NCBI RefSeq assembly: GCF_042453785.1
Contig: NC_091676.1
Location: 255,501-319,500 of the forward strand
Length of the DNA stretch: 64,000 nt
From: Malus domestica
Taxonomy: Eukaryota; Streptophyta; Magnoliopsida; Rosales; Rosaceae
Direction of reading: 5' to 3'
The notes beneath the pieces were generated by a model that saw only the letters and a program-made list of their open reading frames with translations, had not been told where the DNA came from and did no database searches. Below are positions 57,928 to 64,000 of the stretch, one piece after another (the first letter of the stretch is position 1; every line of letters starts with the position of its first letter). A program made the position numbers and the translations under genes.

Positions 57928-60900
57928 TCACGGCCGAAATATTCTCATAGTTTTGGAGACCTGGAGTCGACAAAATGGACACCTGGAAACGGCAGATGAG
58001 CACCTCCGACAGAGTACATGGCCACAAGGAACTATAGTTATGTCAACTTCAGCGGTCAAGCAGACCCGACAAAGCCAGGCTGCTTTTGCTGAATCGGCTT
58101 CTTTTGCTGCCGTATCAGCTTTTTCCTGAACAAATTAATCCCATTATATGATTTCTTTTTTAGTAGCTTACTATGTAACAAAAGGATACGACAACAATTT
58201 GTAAATACGTATAGTTCAATCGCATACCTGTTCAAGCAAAAGGATTGTCTGGGACTCCTTTAACTGTTCTTGCAGCGTTATTGTTTTCTGTAGTAGGGAC
58301 TGCTTCTCCACATCCATATAAATCCCAGCTGCAGAAAGCATCTCTTGTACGGCTTGCACCAGTTCTTCAGCTGATACTCGGCCATACTGGAGCTCTTTGC
58401 CAGCTTGCAGCTGCCCACAAAGAACCATTTTGAGTTACAGAAATGCAACAGAAAGATGCTATAACCCACAACTATTTCTCAAAAAATTTCCCAATTCTCA
58501 CTTGGAGTGATTTCCCCAGTCCCACAATATTATGGATCTCACCTCATGTGAGAGTTGGGAAAAATCTGAGTTCCCAAGTATTTTTCCATTAAATAGATAT
58601 GCAATCATGATAGTACACAATCAATAATGGCGAGTTGGTGGCAACACCAGAAGTGAACAAACCTGAGATCTTGCTTCGCCGCTTCCAGAAGTTTCTGGCA
58701 TTTCAACATGAGTTCTGCTATTAACTACTGCATGACTATTATCCACTGGCATTGGTGAAGTCTCACTGCCCATCGCTATACTTCTGAATGAGAAAACATG
58801 TGAAGAAAGAAGAGGCTGCATCACACCCGTTAAGGTTTCCACCTTGAATCTGTACAGTGCTTGGCCCGCTGATGGTCTGACATCATCTGGAACTCTACCA
58901 TATTTGAGCTTTTCTCCATTTTGAGAGCGCCATGCCACTATCTCTCCAGCGTAAAAGGGCCTCAATGGATGAAATTGTACTTGATGAACATCTTGAGGCA
59001 ACAGTTCTTTGCCTATCAAACCATTGCTGCCACTAGTTGCTTCCGTTTCTTGCTTGTCCAAACAAAGTTTCAGAATATCGACAATTGCAGTTTCAGTGCC
59101 TCCAGGACAGACAAATAGAGATCCAATAGGTAATGGAGTAGGAGACCCCAAAACCAGGCTTACAACAATTGCAATAACATCAAAAACCGAAATATAGGAT
59201 GGTGGTTCAGCAACTAATATACTGGTGTTTGACCGGTTAATGAAGTAAAGTGTTCGATGCATGGATCCATCAACCCACTCTGGTATGATGGAGTCCTTAG
59301 CTGCTTGTGTAATGTCTACGTACTTTGGAAGAAGCAAAAAACGAGTATGAATGCATTTAACAAACTGCAACTTCTCTGCAACAGCTTCTAATAAGTTTTG
59401 TATGGTACCAAGAGATAAATTCTTAATTGCAGGAATGTAGCTAGCCATGCTATTTACAACAGTCCATACAGCACCCTGAAGTGACTTGCTCAACAGTTTC
59501 TCTCTGATGGCTGCTATTGGGACCGGCCCAACGTAATCCAAAGTCTGCAAATGCTCCTCGTCATCTAATTCCTACATTGACAAAGCAAATTTTGAATAAA
59601 GATAAAGACAACTCTACTTTGACCAGAACAAATAAAGCTAATATAAAAAGTAATTGTGTCAGAATATCGTGCTACCTCAATGACTACATCAGACAGCTTT
59701 TTTATGCCCAAGACAATGCACAATCTCTCTGGAAGGTCTGGATGAATAAATCTTAACCTGGAAGGGTCAATGCATTTTATAAATCGGGATCCATGGGAAT
59801 CAATATACACACAGGACATAGCATGAACAAGTCTGCAGCTATTATCAGGGACTATTGCTTCTGACGTCCAACTGGGCCCATTGGACATGTCTTCACCAAT
59901 CCCATCACAGATAAAATGCAAAATTTCAAGCACCGCCCGGAGTTCATTTGGATTTAGACGCTGATATCCACAAGTTTTCTGGAGATTCAAAAGAAGATCC
60001 CTCGCAGACTCAATTGAAAGCATGTCCTGAAGTCCCAAATCTTTGAGAATCTTCAGAAAAGGAAGATATAAAGTAGGCAATTCAAAGGCAAATGGGGATA
60101 AGTTAATTGTTAGACGGGCAAAAAGCATGTTTGCTGTCACCAAGCGCGTTCCATTTGCGGCAGGTATAAAGGGAACTCTTTGCAACTCCATTTTATCTGC
60201 ATAAACAAAAGAAAGCAGAATGTAAAAAGCTGATTAAAAGTAACTAATGTTTATGGACTATGAAATGTAAAAAAGTAAAACGAGAACAAAAATTAAAGAG
60301 AGTTGGCAGAATTAACCAACACAGCAATTTGCAGTTGAGATGAGATATTTCCTCCAACACCAAAGGTTTTTTATTCTTTTTGGACTAAAGGTTAGAAATA
60401 GTAATAATGTACGAAAACAGAAGATCAAGTATATGTGAAGATTATGAATTAAGAATTGACACAAGACAGCAATTGAAAAAAAAGCCAAGAATGGAGTCTA
60501 CCTGAAGAAGAGAGGGAATTCCAAGTCTTATCCAAGTACTTTAACACTTCACAAGAAGCTTCATCAATAGTCATCATGCCTGATGCAGTTGGCCAATGAG
60601 CAAGTGTGTCTTCACCACCGTTTTTTCCAACAATCTGGAAAATCATGTTAGAAAGATTTTAGCATACAATCCATCATCTTGGATGAATACACAAGGGACT
60701 ACCAGAGTTACCTGCAAGTGTTTTAGTACTGTAGGAAAAGATGGAGGGCTTCTAAGCTGGAGTGATCCCCAGGAATACTCGGGAGGAACAAGATTTTGTC
60801 TTGAAATAATGGGAGCATAACTCCAAGCCAGAGGCCAATCCCTTGACAGAATGGCTTCGCTATATGAAGTGAGTACTCTCTTGCCACCTTTTTTTCCAAC

Positions 60901-63745
60901 AACATTTGGAAAACCAAATTCCGCAGGTATGCATTTAATTTTTCCAAGGAGATCGCAGAAGTTGTTGCCATAGAGGACAGCAAAGTTTGAGAACACTGTT
61001 TCAACAACAGATCCAGCTAGTGTCCAAACTTCCACTGAAACTTCATTCTGAGCATTGCTTAAATCCTCAAAATCATCCAAATCTCTGGACTTCATGGATT
61101 CAGTTCCAAGAAACTCTACTCTTTTGGCACATTCAAGTATCACCTCAGATTCTGTTGCAGTTCGGAGACCAGTTTTTCTCAAAATGCGAAGCCACCTATC
61201 TGAATTAAACCTTTCTCCTGGAAACTTTTTCCTCTCTCCAGAGAAAACAGATGTTAGTAAAGCATCGCCAGGATCATATAAATCCTTGGGCTTAGACAGA
61301 TATGTGCAAAACTCATCAGAATTCCTTACAAATTTAGCCTCCTTTAAAGCTTCAATTACAGAAGAATCCATTTGTAGGTCTTGCCAATTTGTGTAAAGAT
61401 ATATTAGTATATCCTCCTTTTCAGATTCGGGTTTACCTTCAAACCCAGGCAAGCCAAACCTTATTAAAATCTGCTGATCATGCAATTCAGAGACTCCAAG
61501 TGCTCGAAGTAATGAAAATTCAACTGAATCAGTGGAATAGGAGAGACAACGTTCATCATATGGTTTAAGGAATGAACTTGAAGAAATGATACACTGGTCA
61601 TCACTGAGCAATCGTGTGTATGAACCCACAACTGTTTTATATATAGGAAGTGAACGTAAAACTTCAAGTTCTTCCCCTCTAAAATTAGAGCCATTTGACA
61701 AAAAGTCATTAGCCAAAAGTGCAAAAAGTGCATCACAATTTGAAGCTGAAAGGGATGTAAGTTCGGAGAAATAGCCAGCATTTCTAACTGCAACCAACTT
61801 GGAAGCAATAATTTGCCCTAATGATTGGCCAGGAGCAGGGAAGCAGTTGCATGAAACAGCACAGTCCAGAAAAGCTATATCAAATATAGGTATGTTGCAG
61901 AGATTCAACAATGATAACAACCAAGGATGCGTGTTTTTAGCTACTTCAAAAGCTGAAACGTAAGCTTGAACAGATTCAGATTCAGGCAGATCATTGCTTC
62001 CAGTTGCTCCCATTTCCAAGGCACCTTCTTCTGATGTTGGAATAATAACCAGGGGTGGAATGAATACCAAATTACGCTCCCTAACACGGCATAAGATTGG
62101 CCGACCAAGAAAAGCGGGAATGAGGGGCCAGTCAGAAAAGAGTAAGAGGTCTTCTGAACTGCCACTGAAATTTTTCCAGAAGAGTCTTATCCATTCGGGG
62201 GAAGGACCTCCTTCACCACCAAAGCTTGATGTATCATTCTCCCATGAAAACCAAGGAACCATATTTGAGCCCATTACATGATTCACCCAGTTACCATGAA
62301 AAACTATCCTCATATGACAGGCCAGTAGCTGAAGAGTGAAATTTTGCAGTTTTAATAATGATAGTAGCACACCATTTGAAAAAATATCAGCCAAGATTGA
62401 CCTTTCCAATACCTTAGGGTGGACAAACTTTTCAGCCAAAGAAACCATCAACGCCTGTTGCTCCTTGTTCCCAACCCAAAGTTCAGTAACGCCCAACTTG
62501 GTCAAATGGTTTGCTGCAGTTGGGAATGGTAAACCTTTAAGCTCAGCTGCTATTGATAGAAGATTTTGGTCTCCATTTCCATAGATGCTATTACTGCTGC
62601 CTGCAACCATGTTCCTCTGAGCTAAGGGCCCTCCAGCCCTACCAATATCCTCAACAACTCCTCGGCCAAAATCAATTAAAGCCTTCCCCAGATTTGCCAC
62701 CATTTCAATTGCATCTCCTGAACTGCTAGCATTCTGCATAGATGATGCACGAAAATTATGCACAGGGACTGAAACAGGAGCAGAACTGCTACCGACAACT
62801 TGACTTTCCCTATGGATATAGTTAGAGTTACTATGGTCAACTGTCAGAGAATTTCCATTTGAATTAGATGATTCCCGAATCTCAATATCAGACAAGCAGT
62901 ACTCAAGAACGTCTATATACATATCGACTGATCGGAGAACAAAAGATGTCGAAGAAACTCTTAAAAGATTCCGAACCATTTTAGGTTTCACTTCCCGAAC
63001 TGTAATCCCCAGGGCTTGAATTTCAGTTACCAACTCCCAAGGTACTGAAAACACAGGGTAGTGCTCCTTTACAAAGCTGCAAACTGTAGCTGGAAGCAGA
63101 TTACCACCCACCCCATTCCCTGGCTGTGAAAGAAACATACCCTCTTCAGCCTTGGCTAGGTTTCCAGAGTAAAGCTGCCACACAGGAAGGTCAACAACAC
63201 GAGCATAGAAAGGCCTTATCACCTGTTCAATTAAGCATTCCCATTCTGGTTTGAGCACTTCCATTGGAACTAAACTACAACCATTTCCTTGTAGTTTGAC
63301 CATATTTTGCACATTAGACCTTGGCCAAAAGGAATAAATTTTGTCTCCATAAGCCTTCAAAGACAGGCTGATTGCACGACTTACACTTGATTCGATTGTA
63401 GAATTAGAAGCATCTTTTCTTAACCTCTGGATTTCCAATATTAATTCAATGTAGGAATCCCGCACACATGACATCAACTCTCTGTTCCAGGCTTCCATCA
63501 AATAATTTCCAGCATCAGCCCGTGTCTCTTCTGAAGCTTGCTTTTCTTGGTAATTAAAAAGGGAGCGACCTCCATTGTGACAAACCAGGAAACATCCAAG
63601 AACAGTAACAGGTACATTTATACCACCAGACAGAGGAAGAGGGGACATGATAGAACTTGCTAGACAAACATCTGCAGGATGGCCATCACGGGATATATGT
63701 GCTGCAACTCCGGCAACAGGTGTCAAGTTGTATGCGAGATATCGC
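57928..63745 (-). CDS. Giant sacsin-like protein with C-terminal RING finger, C-terminal part only
   Basis: Six exons on the - strand: 63745-60712, 60634-60502, 60196-59676, 59571-58663, 58410-58228 and 58125-57928, stop TGA, giving 1,658 residues. The gene continues beyond the right edge, as exon 63745 starts with a split codon. It has repeated sacsin-type segments (RYLAYNLTPVAGVAAHISRD, LLALLANDFLSN-like, SSSDKMELQRVPFIPAANGT). It ends in a C3HC4 RING: CRVC, then CGHVLCRRC and CPFC, in the last exon. It matches Arabidopsis At5g23110 (about 4,700 aa, annotated as a RING/zinc finger protein with sacsin-like repeats) by sequence memory and position. The RING suggests ubiquitin-ligase activity and the sacsin repeats an Hsp90-like chaperone role. 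Both are inferences; the plant function is not established to my knowledge. Confidence 0.93.
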
Positions 63746-64000
63746 CTGCAAAGAAATAGGTGGATTTCATCAAGCTTGTTATTTTAGAGAACCATTTGTG
63801 GAAACTTATCTGAGAAGTACAATTCCTTAACAGGATATTCTCCATGTCAGCAAGTTTCACAGATCAATGATTCTAGCCATACTTAAAACAAGATAGTTTC
63901 CATTGGTTCAAAGTCATTACCGGAATCATAAGAATTCTTATAGTGTTAAGTCAAACAATTTTACAGTTGACCCATGATACAGGACTAGTCCTTTTGCATG
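63746..64000 (-). other. Intron of the sacsin-like RING gene
   Basis: Begins (in gene direction, upstream) at the window edge and ends at the acceptor TTTGCAG next to 63745. T-rich, with no exon visible inside the window. Confidence 0.7.

Overview
The window is nuclear DNA of a dicot plant. Genes are split by GT-AG introns, intergenic DNA is AT-rich, and MITEs, Cassandra TRIM elements and an RTE-type LINE are interspersed throughout. The transposon families, and a coiled-coil ORF whose sequence I recall from apple and pear, suggest Rosaceae, probably Maleae (Malus/Pyrus). That taxonomic guess is inference from memory.

Eight protein genes and one tRNA are supported. On the + strand: the 3' part of a CYP86B1-like P450 (1-1790), an unnamed transmembrane protein (11100-12581), mitochondrial CLPP2 (16308-18578) and HUA2 (19502-27574, 11 coding exons). 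On the - strand: a LysM-domain protein (40143-38075), plastid Fe-superoxide dismutase FSD3 (44443-42070, 8 exons), the photosystem II assembly factor HCF136 (56839-54388, 8 exons) and the C-terminal 1,658 residues of a giant sacsin-like RING protein (63745-57928, running off the right edge). A tRNA-Ala(AGC) lies at 57002-57074. From memory, seven or eight of these have their Arabidopsis counterparts close together on chromosome 5 (At5g23110 to At5g23310), so this is a conserved syntenic block whose spacers have filled with transposons.

The spacers hold most of the unusual structure. At 3.6-13.7 kb there are several terminal-inverted-repeat elements, including a hAT-like element nested in a MITE, a Cassandra TRIM nested inside a long inverted repeat, and a MITE carrying a GGAAC/GGGAC minisatellite. 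At 30.9-37.5 kb there is a diverged tandem satellite (unit about 0.25-0.4 kb) interrupted by two rearranged Cassandra copies. At 45.0-53.3 kb lies a truncated RTE LINE, then a repeat-rich non-autonomous element encoding a 224-aa coiled-coil protein, then an RTE LINE with an intact 1,052-aa ORF.

The genes are not a pathway. FSD3 and HCF136 act in plastids, CLPP2 in mitochondria, HUA2 in nuclear RNA processing and CYP86B1 in the ER for suberin-type lipids. Exon boundaries were placed by reading splice sites and checking reading phase by hand. UTR limits and transposon ends are less certain.
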